Assembly: GCA_030642525.1 (NCBI GenBank)
Contig: DAOWNO010000031.1
Span: 1 to 11,604 of the forward strand
Source: Candidatus Aegiribacteria sp.
GTDB lineage: Bacteria; Fermentibacterota; Fermentibacteria; Fermentibacterales; JCC-6
Length of the DNA: 11,604 nucleotides
Direction: 5' to 3'
In this document: in pieces, positions 1 through 6,664 of the stretch
How the letters are laid out: the number at the start of each line of letters is the position of its first letter
How positions within the stretch are numbered: position 1 is the stretch's first letter
The notes under the pieces: generated by a model
Databases searched by the model: none
The model's input: only the letters and a program-made list of their open reading frames with translations
What the model was told of the DNA's origin: nothing
Position numbers and translations under genes: made by a program

Positions 1-452
1 AGTATATCCTGAAGGGAAAGTCCGATAACAGCTGAAAGAACTGTTGATGTAACAAGGAACGCCGTGAGTTTGACTCCGAATATTCCGTTGAGAATGGCAA
101 CTGCGACAATAGCCAGAACGATGAAGTTGATCATGTCTATTATCAATCTCGGAATGTGAATATCACCTTGTTTTTTCAGAAGATAATCCCACAACAACAG
201 GTTCAGAACCTGCAGAACTGTGTTAGCGCTGAGAATGATTGTAGCAGCAAGAGCAATCCTGTAGATGAATGATTCTTCAGATACTCCGAACATCTTCATT
301 ACTAGGTATGATGCTCCTGCAATCCCGGCCAGCAGAATCCACAGTTTCAGCCTGCTTCCCGGCGAATGCTTTCGGATCATCCAGAGAATGAGCCCCACCG
401 CAAGGCCTAGAACAACAGCTTCGATACCGTGTAAAATCATCTGCTGGCTCAA
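1..452 (-). CDS. MscS-family mechanosensitive channel, N-terminal part (cut by window edge)
   Basis: This is the first 150 codons of a gene that runs off the left edge. Translation gives a hydrophobic protein with about four membrane segments (roughly residues 8-23, 36-55, 62-87 and 105-125). It ends in a pore-lining stretch reading TSTVLSAVIGLSLQD, which matches the MscS pore-helix pattern (small residues, then GxxLQD). MscS-type channels are inner-membrane channels that release solutes on osmotic downshock. The start chosen is TTG at 450-452, because GGGAGG (460-465) lies 7 nt upstream. The ATG at 438-440 is in frame but poorly spaced from that site. The wording of the pore helix recalls MscS relatives that carry a C-terminal cyclic-nucleotide-binding domain, but the C-terminus is outside the window, so this is inference. 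The family call is fairly secure; the subfamily is not. Confidence 0.8.
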   Translation of the reverse strand, partial: MSQQMILHGIEAVVLGLAVGLILWMIRKHSPGSRLKLWILLAGIAGASYLVMKMFGVSEESFIYRIALAATIILSANTVLQVLNLLLWDYLLKKQGDIHIPRLIIDMINFIVLAIVAVAILNGIFGVKLTAFLVTSTVLSAVIGLSLQDI

Positions 453-564
453 GAAACAACCTCCCGGGATTAAGATCACAATAGTATATAATAACAGGAG
501 CAGACCGGGTATGAGAATACCTGCATCTGTATTGGAATTGACTGAATTGAAGCATGCGTGAAAG

Positions 565-593
565 TTGACCTGCTCAAGCAGCTAAACTATCAA
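565..593 (+). promoter_or_regulatory. Candidate sigma-70-type promoter with internal palindrome
   Basis: TTGACC (565-570), a 17-nt spacer and TATCAA (588-593) form a reasonable -35/-10 pair facing the decayed gene at 719 and the exported-protein gene at 1109. A perfect inverted repeat, CTGCT-CA-AGCAG (570-581), begins at the last base of the -35 hexamer and fills much of the spacer, where a repressor could sit. The hexamers match consensus at 5/6 and 4/6 positions. Promoter activity is inferred only. Confidence 0.4.
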
Positions 594-648
594 TTTGCAT
601 ACAGGATAAGCGAAAGTTCGAAATTGATATCGATCATGACTGAACAGA

Positions 649-680
649 AGGGGTATCAGTATAACAGCAGCAGTACCCCT
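649..680. repeat. Hairpin-forming inverted repeat
   Basis: Perfect 7-bp arms AGGGGTA (649-655) and TACCCCT (674-680) flank an 18-nt loop. The element lies in the putative 5' leader of the decayed gene at 719. No T-tract follows on either strand, so a standard intrinsic terminator is unlikely. It could be a leader structure or an operator. Confidence 0.4.
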
Positions 681-718
681 GAATGAGTATCATGAATGCT
701 TCATTGGAGATCACCCGA

Positions 719-1050
719 ATGAAAATAATAACGTCACTGCTTGCTGCGAGTATTCTCCTGACCGCAGGATCTGCCGAGTCAGTCGATATTCAGGGGAAAC
801 TTACAGGATACATGCCTGTGGATCGATGACTGCAGCCCTCCTCAGGAGAAGAGGGAATCTACTTTTCCAGTGCTCTCGTATCACCAGGAATGACTCAGGC
901 GGTCATCCGGAAAACAGGTGAGATACTGCCTGCCGGTGTTTACTTCTGTTTATTCACACCAGGCGAGTTCATCGATACGGAGAGGATGATCTTAATCCAT
1001 TGATATCGGTGTCGACAACGAAGGAATATTTCTTCAGCGATGTTGTATAA
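719..1050 (+). pseudogene. Decayed gene for a small secreted protein
   Basis: ATG at 719 is preceded 8 nt upstream by GGAGA and begins a clear signal peptide (MKIITSLLAASILLTAGSAE, AxA-like cleavage site). After 36 codons the frame meets TGA at 827-829, but coding-like sequence continues in the same frame to TGA at 1001-1003, including the stretch GEEGIYFSSALVSPGMTQAV. Near 968-978 the plausible reading shifts frame to GEDDLNPLISVSTTKEYFF and ends at TAA 1048-1050. One nonsense change (TGG to TGA would restore a Trp) plus one indel would explain this. The intact product would be about 110 residues, exported, of unknown function. It is not recognised as a known family. A sequencing or assembly error is the main alternative for the frameshift. 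A genuinely recoded TGA seems unlikely, because TGA ends other genes here. Confidence 0.55.
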
Positions 1051-1108
1051 CAGAGCATGTAGGAATGAAAAGTAAGAATCTTAAAACATATGGCGAAAGG
1101 ACACTGGT

Positions 1109-2038
1109 ATGACTCCTCTATTGCTGGCAGCTGCACTGGTCGACACGGTAATAGCTCCCCCGGCCGACTTGAATACAATTTATGTACACGAATGGGGAGC
1201 AATAACTTTTACTGAGGAAGTAATATTAGGAGCAGCCCCGCCATCTGATCCTTTTGAGAATTTCACAACTCACAATGAATGGGATGAACCGATATCCAGA
1301 GCCCCAGTTGTCTACTTCTACGGCGCATTTTTTCAGGGTACCTTTACCGTCACAGTTCCATCCGGAAGATTTATCGAAACCTGGCCGGCCCCTGAGAAAC
1401 TGACCGCTATTGCCCCCCTGCAGCTGGTCAACTCATCCAGAGCCGTGTGGACAATCTCCGGCACTTCGTGGGGGGAACCCGGAACAACTGATATTTCAGC
1501 TGGAAGAGATGAATTAAGTTTTACTCCCGATATCCTCGATATCTGGAGGTGGCCTCCATCGTTTCTGCTGGAGTTCGGTGATGGAGTCCGTGAAAAATTC
1601 GTTTATTACGAGTGTGCTCTAACACCCCAGAGCTATAGCGACTTCTATCCGGCGATTCTTACGGATGAAGGGACTGTACTGGACCCTGAATATCATGGTG
1701 AACTGATAAAATTCATCAAGCTGGATGGGAAAGTAGTCATCAATCCGATTGCCGGAAGATATGGAACACGCCGAGAATTACTGCAGGCAACCGAATATGG
1801 AGATATCTTTGAAACCATTTGTTCATGGGCTGGCGGAACGATGAAATCAGATGAGATCAATGCCATGTGGAGTACATGGGAAGATTGGATCTACAGCGGT
1901 TCCTGGAGCGGCAATACTCTTATTGTATTCCCCCTGCCTGATGAAACTGTTGAGAGAATGAGCAGTATTACACTGGAAACCTCAGGGGAACATGAAATAG
2001 AATACAGCAGATTCTATATCGGGATAATTTCGATCTGA
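1109..2038 (+). CDS. Exported protein, divergent VHEWGTFT-type family member
   Basis: The 309-residue product has a hydrophobic N-terminus (residues 3-16) without the usual basic residue, probably a weak export signal. VHEWG follows at 26-30. Further motifs in order are PVVYFYG (66-72), a VTVPSGRFIETW stretch (81-92), KFVYYECAL (163-171), LIVFPLP (271-277) and a C-terminal RFYIGI. This order resembles the large uncharacterised exported proteins of Myxococcota, Planctomycetota and similar bacteria that begin with VHEWGTFT and continue with a PVxYFY strand and a KFLFYR-like strand. The comparison is from memory and here the signature reads VHEWGAIT. The start is supported by AAAGGA 7 nt upstream. 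No enzymatic residues are recognised and the function is unknown. It lies 58 bp after the decayed secreted-protein gene and may have shared its transcript. Confidence 0.7.
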   Translation: MTPLLLAAALVDTVIAPPADLNTIYVHEWGAITFTEEVILGAAPPSDPFENFTTHNEWDEPISRAPVVYFYGAFFQGTFTVTVPSGRFIETWPAPEKLTAIAPLQLVNSSRAVWTISGTSWGEPGTTDISAGRDELSFTPDILDIWRWPPSFLLEFGDGVREKFVYYECALTPQSYSDFYPAILTDEGTVLDPEYHGELIKFIKLDGKVVINPIAGRYGTRRELLQATEYGDIFETICSWAGGTMKSDEINAMWSTWEDWIYSGSWSGNTLIVFPLPDETVERMSSITLETSGEHEIEYSRFYIGIISI

Positions 2039-2127
2039 CTTTTCAACCCGGATTCATCACAGGTACTCGTTGCGAAGCGGCGTAGACAGCAGTGAATACA
2101 AGGCTTTCGAATGCAAAGTATGTTGAG

Positions 2128-2385
2128 CTATTCTTTTTCTGTTTTTACGACGATTGTGCAATTTGCTACGAGAGCGGCAATCGCTCCGATAGCTGCCCAT
2201 ACCGGGAGAAGTATCACGGCCATGGCGCCCAGCGTGATAGGAACTTCAATCAGAGTTCTTCCATCATTATTGATTATCATGATATGCCTTATGTTACCCT
2301 GATGAAGAAGCTCCTTTAATTTGACAACGAGATCCTTGCCGCTGACATTAAATTCCTTTGTTGTCGTATCCTTTTCTTCCGTCAT
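2128..2385 (-). CDS. DUF4342 domain protein
   Basis: This 85-residue protein has an N-terminal alpha/beta part with the pattern EFNVSGKDLVVKLKELLHQG (11-30), followed by a strand-rich HIMIINNDGRTLIEVPI (34-50). A hydrophobic segment (about 49-73) ends in AIGAIAALVANCTIVV (65-80). This is the usual layout and length of DUF4342 proteins, which sometimes occur as an accessory domain in other proteins and whose role is unknown. The hydrophobic stretch could be one membrane helix or a buried helix. Its ATG (2383-2385) overlaps the thiL stop by ATGA, and GGAGG lies within the end of thiL, so translation is very likely coupled to thiL. The family call is strong; no function can be given. Confidence 0.85.
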   Translation of the reverse strand: MTEEKDTTTKEFNVSGKDLVVKLKELLHQGNIRHIMIINNDGRTLIEVPITLGAMAVILLPVWAAIGAIAALVANCTIVVKTEKE

Positions 2386-3353
2386 TTCTGAACCTCCAGA
2401 TGATCGTACCCGGTTTTTCCCACATTTACCGATCTTCCATTCATCAAAACACTCACTTTCCCCGCGCCTTCCTTTGCGCGACCAACTTTTTTACATCCTT
2501 CAGAAGTAAACTCACTCTGGTCAGATGCACTGAAAAGCAGAACAAAATCTTCCCCGGATGAAGCAGCTTCAAGCGGTCTGTCTTTGACAGAGTCATAGAA
2601 TATCGATTCATCCAGATCAAGAACAATATCAACCCTGCTCTCACGGGAAAGGTGCCAGGCCTCTGAGAAGAGACCATCGGAAATATCAATCCCGCAAAGA
2701 ACACCATTTCTCCTCAGTTCCGCCGCCAGTTCAAGCTCAGCCCGCGGCAGCAGAAAGGCTCTCACCTGTTCCAGTCTATCCGCGGAGATTTTCCCTGAGC
2801 GAGGGTTCAGTTTCTCACCTTCAAGACCGCCTGCTTTCTCAAGTATTGCAGGAGCATCAAGCGCCCTGCCTATCGGTCCGGAAAGCCACAGACTGTCACC
2901 CGGTCTCAGTGTTGATCTTCTTAGAAGAGTTTTGGAATTACCTCCTTCGCCAACTGCTGTAAGCGTGATTCCGAAATTGCTCCCCCGGATTGTTTCTCCT
3001 CCGGCAATAACACAATTCTCTCTCTCCATCAACCCTTTGTAGAATCGTTCAATCCAGTCAATCTCCAGGCCGGGAGGTAAAGTTACAGCGGTAAAAATCC
3101 ACCGTGAAAAGGCCCCCATGGCTGCGATATCCGATAATGTCGCTTCAAGCAATCGCCGCCCGAGAACTTCCGGCGGGGCCCACCAGCGATAGAAATGAGA
3201 CCCCTCGAAATAGCTGTCCGTAGTTACAACGGGACACTGAAGTGCCGGAAGAATACTGCTGTCATCACCTATGAGACCGAGTGATGGAAAAGTATCCCTT
3301 AGTCTTCGTATCAGACCTCTCTCTCCAATATCACCCACAGTTAAACCAGTCAA
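2382..3353 (-). CDS. thiL: Thiamine-monophosphate kinase ThiL
   Basis: ThiL phosphorylates thiamine monophosphate with ATP to give thiamine pyrophosphate, the last cytosolic step of cofactor synthesis. The 323 residues are full length. Motifs in order are IGERGLI (9-15), GDDSS (29-33), TTDSYFEGSHF (44-54, metal and nucleotide ligands), LSDIAAMGA (73-81), GGE (118-120), GIDISDGL (221-228) and SGEDFVLLF (266-274). The usual GGD after strand 4 reads GGE here (E120), a conservative change at a predicted Mg ligand. The start is TTG (3351-3353), 6 nt after the mtnP stop, with only a weak AGG-type ribosome binding site. No upstream start fits and the N-terminus aligns with the family. It is the middle gene of mtnP-thiL-DUF4342. 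No other thiamine gene lies in the window. Confidence 0.93.
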   Translation of the reverse strand: MTGLTVGDIGERGLIRRLRDTFPSLGLIGDDSSILPALQCPVVTTDSYFEGSHFYRWWAPPEVLGRRLLEATLSDIAAMGAFSRWIFTAVTLPPGLEIDWIERFYKGLMERENCVIAGGETIRGSNFGITLTAVGEGGNSKTLLRRSTLRPGDSLWLSGPIGRALDAPAILEKAGGLEGEKLNPRSGKISADRLEQVRAFLLPRAELELAAELRRNGVLCGIDISDGLFSEAWHLSRESRVDIVLDLDESIFYDSVKDRPLEAASSGEDFVLLFSASDQSEFTSEGCKKVGRAKEGAGKVSVLMNGRSVNVGKTGYDHLEVQK

Positions 3354-3359
3354 GAGAAC

Positions 3360-4226
3360 CTATCTTTCAAGAATAATTTTCAGATGTTCCTTTGCCAGAT
3401 AACTCCGATTTTCCGGAGTTGTTATGATCGAACTCTCAATTACCTCTGCTCCTCCGTGGCAGTTACACTCCGTATCTTCAGGATCTATCTTCTTCAGCGC
3501 GTTCTCGATAGTTCTCCTTGCCCGAACAGTATTCACTCTGATATTTGCCATTACAGCTTCAACTGAGACATCTTCCTCTGATTCATGCCAAACATCGTAG
3601 TCTGTAACCAATCCAAGAATCGAGTAGCATATTCCTGCTTCCCTGGCAAGTTTGGCCTCTGGAAGTGCGGTCATACCGATAATAGCATGCCCCTGACGCC
3701 GATAGATATCACTCTCTGCCCTTGTGGAGAAAGCAGGTCCTTCCATGCAGACAAGAGTTCCACCTCTATGTATTACAGCATCCGCTTCATCTGCTGAATC
3801 AGCAATAATCCCGGATAACTCCTTACAGAAAGGATCACTAAATCCTATATGACCAACCAATCCGCCACCAAAGTATGTCGACCTTCTGATTCCTTTTGTT
3901 CTGTCGTAAAGCTGATCCGGAATAACAAAGTGTCTGGGTTGATACTTCTCCTGGAGACTTCCAACAGCCGATACCGAGATGATCTTACGTACGCCGATGT
4001 GTTTCATTGCATATATATTTGCTGCATATGGAACTTCGGAGGGAGACAGTATATGACCCTCGCCATGCCGTGGAAGAAAAACCAGAGGGATTCCATCGTA
4101 TTCAGCCAGAATCAGAGGTGCTGACGGTTTTCCAAAGGGAGTTTCGGTATTCAGTTCTCCTTCGATTCTGACTCCGTCAAACGAGTAAACTCCGGAGCCT
4201 CCTATTATCCCAATACGTTTTTTCAT
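3360..4226 (-). CDS. mtnP: S-methyl-5'-thioadenosine phosphorylase
   Basis: The enzyme splits methylthioadenosine with phosphate to adenine and methylthioribose-1-phosphate, salvaging the by-product of polyamine synthesis. The 288-residue protein shows IGIIGGSGVY (5-14, phosphate loop), FLPRHGEGH (50-58), ISVSAVGSL (83-91), CMEGPAFSTRAES (160-172), GMTALPEAKLAREAGICYS (184-202) and VTDYDVW (207-213). Asp in TDYD favours adenine bases, where guanine-preferring phosphorylases have Asn, so methylthioadenosine is favoured over inosine/guanosine. The start is ATG at 4224-4226 with GGAG just upstream; a longer frame to 4253 exists but lacks a ribosome site. The gene leads the minus-strand operon and is transcribed divergently from rlmN. 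A broader 6-oxopurine role cannot be excluded by reading alone. Confidence 0.92.
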   Translation of the reverse strand: MKKRIGIIGGSGVYSFDGVRIEGELNTETPFGKPSAPLILAEYDGIPLVFLPRHGEGHILSPSEVPYAANIYAMKHIGVRKIISVSAVGSLQEKYQPRHFVIPDQLYDRTKGIRRSTYFGGGLVGHIGFSDPFCKELSGIIADSADEADAVIHRGGTLVCMEGPAFSTRAESDIYRRQGHAIIGMTALPEAKLAREAGICYSILGLVTDYDVWHESEEDVSVEAVMANIRVNTVRARRTIENALKKIDPEDTECNCHGGAEVIESSIITTPENRSYLAKEHLKIILER

Positions 4227-4238
4227 TATTCTCCGTTC

Positions 4239-4290
4239 TTGGCAAAAAGGCAATTCGCGGTTATAGAGATTATATATAACTTTTGCAACT
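4239..4290. promoter_or_regulatory. Divergent promoter region between mtnP and rlmN
   Basis: For rlmN (+), TTGGCA (4239-4244), a 17-nt spacer and TATAGA (4262-4267) form a candidate promoter. For mtnP (-), reading the other strand, TTGCAA (4283-4288), 17 nt and TATAAC (4260-4265) form another; a TATAAT (4269-4274) is a second choice for its -10. The two predicted promoters overlap face to face, so RNA polymerase binding at one would interfere with the other. The assignment is by eye. Confidence 0.4.
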
Positions 4291-4313
4291 GTCTGAAAGG
4301 TAGTTTAAGTAAT

Positions 4314-5351
4314 ATGACCGGAAACGATAGCCCTGAAAGAATCAGGATATCAGGTTTAACATACGAACAACTGAGATTCTGGCTATCTGAGAACATGGGC
4401 ATGAAACCTTTCAGAGCAGATCAGATCTTCTCCTGGATTCATCTTCGAGGAGTCACTGCTTTTCAGCAGATGACAAATATATCAGGGAGAATCAGAGAAA
4501 AGCTGGAAACTGAAGCGCTGATCACAACTCTCCGAACTGACAGCACACTTTCAGCAGAAGATGGAACAATCAAGTACTCCTTTTCATTAAGCGATGATAA
4601 CAGAATTGAATCCGTACTGATACCGGAACCTCCAAGGTTAACAGCCTGCCTCTCAACTCAGGTCGGATGCAGGCTCGGCTGTACTTTCTGTCAGACGGGA
4701 AAAATGGGTTTGATAAGAAATCTCACCACTGATGAAATTGTATCTCAGCTTTACCAGCTGCGGAATACAACAGAGACGCGAATCAGCAATGTGGTCTTCA
4801 TGGGAATGGGCGAACCCATGGATAACTTTGACAATGTGAGTAACGCTCTTTCCATCATCAGCGATGACAGGGGAATCTGTATCGGATCGAGAAAAATCAC
4901 GATATCAACAGTTGGCTTACCGGGAGGGATTGAGAAACTGGCCGGGCTTCCCGGACAGTACGGTCTTGCCGTCTCTCTCCACAGCGCTGTGGAGAAAACA
5001 AGAAGAATACTGGTTCCTGCATCAAAAGCTCTGCCTCTTCACAAACTCAAGCAGGATATCCTTGAGTACAATCAGGAAAAAGGGAGAAGGGTTACACTTG
5101 AGTATTGTCTCATTGAAGATGTCAATGACTCAATTGAAGAAGCTCAGGCTCTTGTAGAATTTTCGAAGAATCTTGAATGCAAGATCAATCTTCTGCTTTA
5201 TAACAGTATTGAAGGAGCTAATTTCAGAAGACCAGGCAGTGATATCGTAGAGAAGTTCATAAGTTACCTTTACCCCAGATGCCAGGCTGTTACCCTGCGT
5301 CGTTCAAGAGGAGCCGATGTCGCGGCAGCCTGCGGCCAACTGGGGACGTAG
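4314..5351 (+). CDS. rlmN: Dual-specificity 23S rRNA/tRNA adenine-C2 methyltransferase RlmN
   Basis: RlmN is a radical-SAM enzyme that methylates C2 of A2503 in 23S rRNA and of A37 in some tRNAs. Counting from ATG 4314, the 345 residues carry an N-terminal RNA-binding part with PFRADQIFSWI, then QVGCRLGCTFCQTG with the 4Fe-4S cysteines at C119, C123 and C126. GMGEPM lies near 164-169 and the C-terminal ADVAAACGQL contains the methyl-accepting C340. The full CxxxCxxC set plus the C-terminal Cys places it with RlmN/Cfr-type enzymes, and the GADVAAACGQL ending is typical RlmN. The frame is open 25 codons further upstream (to 4239), but that extension overlaps the predicted promoter and has no family match. 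The ribosome site of the chosen ATG is weak (AAAGG, 13 nt away), so the exact start is uncertain. Confidence 0.94.
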   Translation: MTGNDSPERIRISGLTYEQLRFWLSENMGMKPFRADQIFSWIHLRGVTAFQQMTNISGRIREKLETEALITTLRTDSTLSAEDGTIKYSFSLSDDNRIESVLIPEPPRLTACLSTQVGCRLGCTFCQTGKMGLIRNLTTDEIVSQLYQLRNTTETRISNVVFMGMGEPMDNFDNVSNALSIISDDRGICIGSRKITISTVGLPGGIEKLAGLPGQYGLAVSLHSAVEKTRRILVPASKALPLHKLKQDILEYNQEKGRRVTLEYCLIEDVNDSIEEAQALVEFSKNLECKINLLLYNSIEGANFRRPGSDIVEKFISYLYPRCQAVTLRRSRGADVAAACGQLGT

Positions 5352-5440
5352 TCTGTTTGGTCAATTTAAAGTACACATAAAGAATACATATTATAGATAA
5401 ATTACTTTACTCTACAAACATTTCCATATTCAGGTCCTGA

Positions 5441-6004
5441 TCAGAAAACAATAGAGGCGAGGATTTTCAATCCGGAAAAATCCTTGTTCGATTCCCCTGC
5501 AAGAGCAGAACCGGCAGGTACCCACTCCGGAGAAACAACTAGATCAAGGGAAGTTGATTCTCCTAGCATTATTCTTGCCCCGATTTCAGCTCCAATTACA
5601 GCGGCTCCTGTTTTGTTACTATCCTGATTTCCATCGGGTCTATCCCAGAGAAGTATTCCGCCTCCATATATGCCCAGCAGCGGTTCAATTCCCCTCGGTC
5701 CCGCATATTTTCTAAAGAAAGGATAGGTTCTGTATCCAATTGTCAAAGGTATACCAGTTACACCGTTCCAGTTGTCTCTGTCTGAGGTAACACTCAAGTA
5801 TCCGGTTTCAATAATGAAACAGTTACCCAGAGAGGGTGGTATCTGCAGTGACAGCATGAATGCCGGACCTGGATTCAGCTGTGTATCGGAATCGAACAGT
5901 GAAGGCATCCAGACACCGGCGCCGAAACTCACTTCAAGTTCGTTTCTCTCAGACGCAGTAGCAAGTGCGCATAACAGAGCGATGAGCAGGATAACAACTT
6001 TCAT
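5441..6004 (-). CDS. Small outer-membrane beta-barrel protein
   Basis: The 187-residue product starts with a clear signal peptide (residues 1-17, cleavage expected after ALATA). The mature part is about 170 residues of alternating hydrophobic and polar strands, for example LEVSFGAGVWMP, PAFMLSLQIP, GIPLTIGYRTYPFF, LLGIYGGGILLW and ARIMLGESTSLDLVVSPEWV. It ends in a strand finishing with a terminal Phe (LKILASIVF), the usual signal for the BAM assembly machine. Size suggests an eight-stranded barrel of the OmpW/OmpA-barrel type, but no specific family motif is recognised. The start has a strong GGAGG 6 nt upstream. A TTGACA-like hexamer lies upstream on the coding strand (6052-6057), but no well-spaced -10 accompanies it. 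It is separated from the adenosyltransferase gene by 75 bp and may have its own promoter. Confidence 0.75.
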   Translation of the reverse strand: MKVVILLIALLCALATASERNELEVSFGAGVWMPSLFDSDTQLNPGPAFMLSLQIPPSLGNCFIIETGYLSVTSDRDNWNGVTGIPLTIGYRTYPFFRKYAGPRGIEPLLGIYGGGILLWDRPDGNQDSNKTGAAVIGAEIGARIMLGESTSLDLVVSPEWVPAGSALAGESNKDFSGLKILASIVF

Positions 6005-6079
6005 ATTCTACCTCCTATTATTACTATATGGGACTATTAATATAATGAATATGTCAAAATACAAGGTTTGACCCCTGAT

Positions 6080-6604
6080 TTAGCATTCGATTCCTTTTCG
6101 AGCAGAGAGGTTCTCTGTTTCATAGTAGTGTTTAACTTCCCTCATTTCAGTCACAAGATCAGCCAGCTCTATGAAACTGTCAGGAGCATATCTGCCTGTT
6201 ACAACAAGCTCAACATCGTCGGGTCGCTTCTTAAGCACTTCCAGTACGGCTTCCGTGTCAAGAAGACCAAGGTACACGGTTACGTTAAGTTCATCTGCTA
6301 TTACCACATCATACATGCCTGAAAGCATAGATTCCTTTAATTTGAGAAGACCGTTCCGAGCAGCGGCCGTATCCTCAGCTGAAGGTTTCTCGCCCTTGCA
6401 CAGCAGTTTTGGAGTACCATACTGCTCCATGGTTATGGTTTCGGGAAAACGTTCAGAGAGAGCTAATTCGGAGTAATCCTGCCCCTTCATGAACTGCCCT
6501 ATATAAACCTTCATACCGGAGCAGGCGGCTCTGACAGCGAGTCCCAGGGCAGCTGTAGTCTTGCCTTTTCCGTTACCGGTGTACAACTGGAACCGACCTT
6601 CCAT
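6080..6604 (-). CDS. cobO: Cob(I)yrinic acid a,c-diamide / corrinoid adenosyltransferase (CobO/BtuR type)
   Basis: This enzyme transfers the adenosyl group of ATP to reduced corrinoid, producing the coenzyme form of B12. The 174 residues carry a P-loop GNGKGKTT (10-17), QFMKG (37-41), YDVVIADELN (98-107, Walker-B-like), ELVVTGRYAP (132-141), ADLVTEMREVKHY (148-160) and the C-terminal ARKGIE (168-173), all in family order and at full length. It belongs to the CobA/CobO/BtuR fold, not the PduO or EutT types. A strong GGAG lies upstream of ATG 6602-6604. It follows rex by 60 bp in the same direction and is probably cotranscribed. No other cobalamin gene is in the window, so it may serve scavenged corrinoids. 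The gene is called cobO or btuR in different organisms. Confidence 0.92.
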   Translation of the reverse strand: MEGRFQLYTGNGKGKTTAALGLAVRAACSGMKVYIGQFMKGQDYSELALSERFPETITMEQYGTPKLLCKGEKPSAEDTAAARNGLLKLKESMLSGMYDVVIADELNVTVYLGLLDTEAVLEVLKKRPDDVELVVTGRYAPDSFIELADLVTEMREVKHYYETENLSARKGIEC

Positions 6605-6664
6605 ATCACTCCTTCAAGTATAAAGATAAACAGTGTTGTAGAAGGAAGAAAGCCTGAAAAGGGT

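Noticed and set aside
265..561. Plus- and minus-strand frames of 92-98 codons overlapping the left edge gene
   Set aside because: They lie mostly in other frames of the MscS-family gene, whose translation has clear membrane segments and a pore motif; these frames lack a recognisable pattern.
827..829. In-frame TGA as selenocysteine or a reassigned codon
   Set aside because: TGA is a normal stop in other genes here, and a second lesion (frameshift) nearby points to decay.
2039..2127. Intrinsic terminator between the converging genes
   Set aside because: No GC-rich stem followed by a T-run is visible on either strand; the same holds for 5352-5440.
4227..4253. Nine-codon N-terminal extension of mtnP
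   Set aside because: The internal ATG at 4226 has GGAG upstream and starts directly at the conserved KRIGIIGGSG; the extension overlaps the predicted promoters.
4239..4313. 25-codon N-terminal extension of rlmN
   Set aside because: It covers the predicted promoter and has no family similarity; ATG 4314 gives the usual RlmN length.
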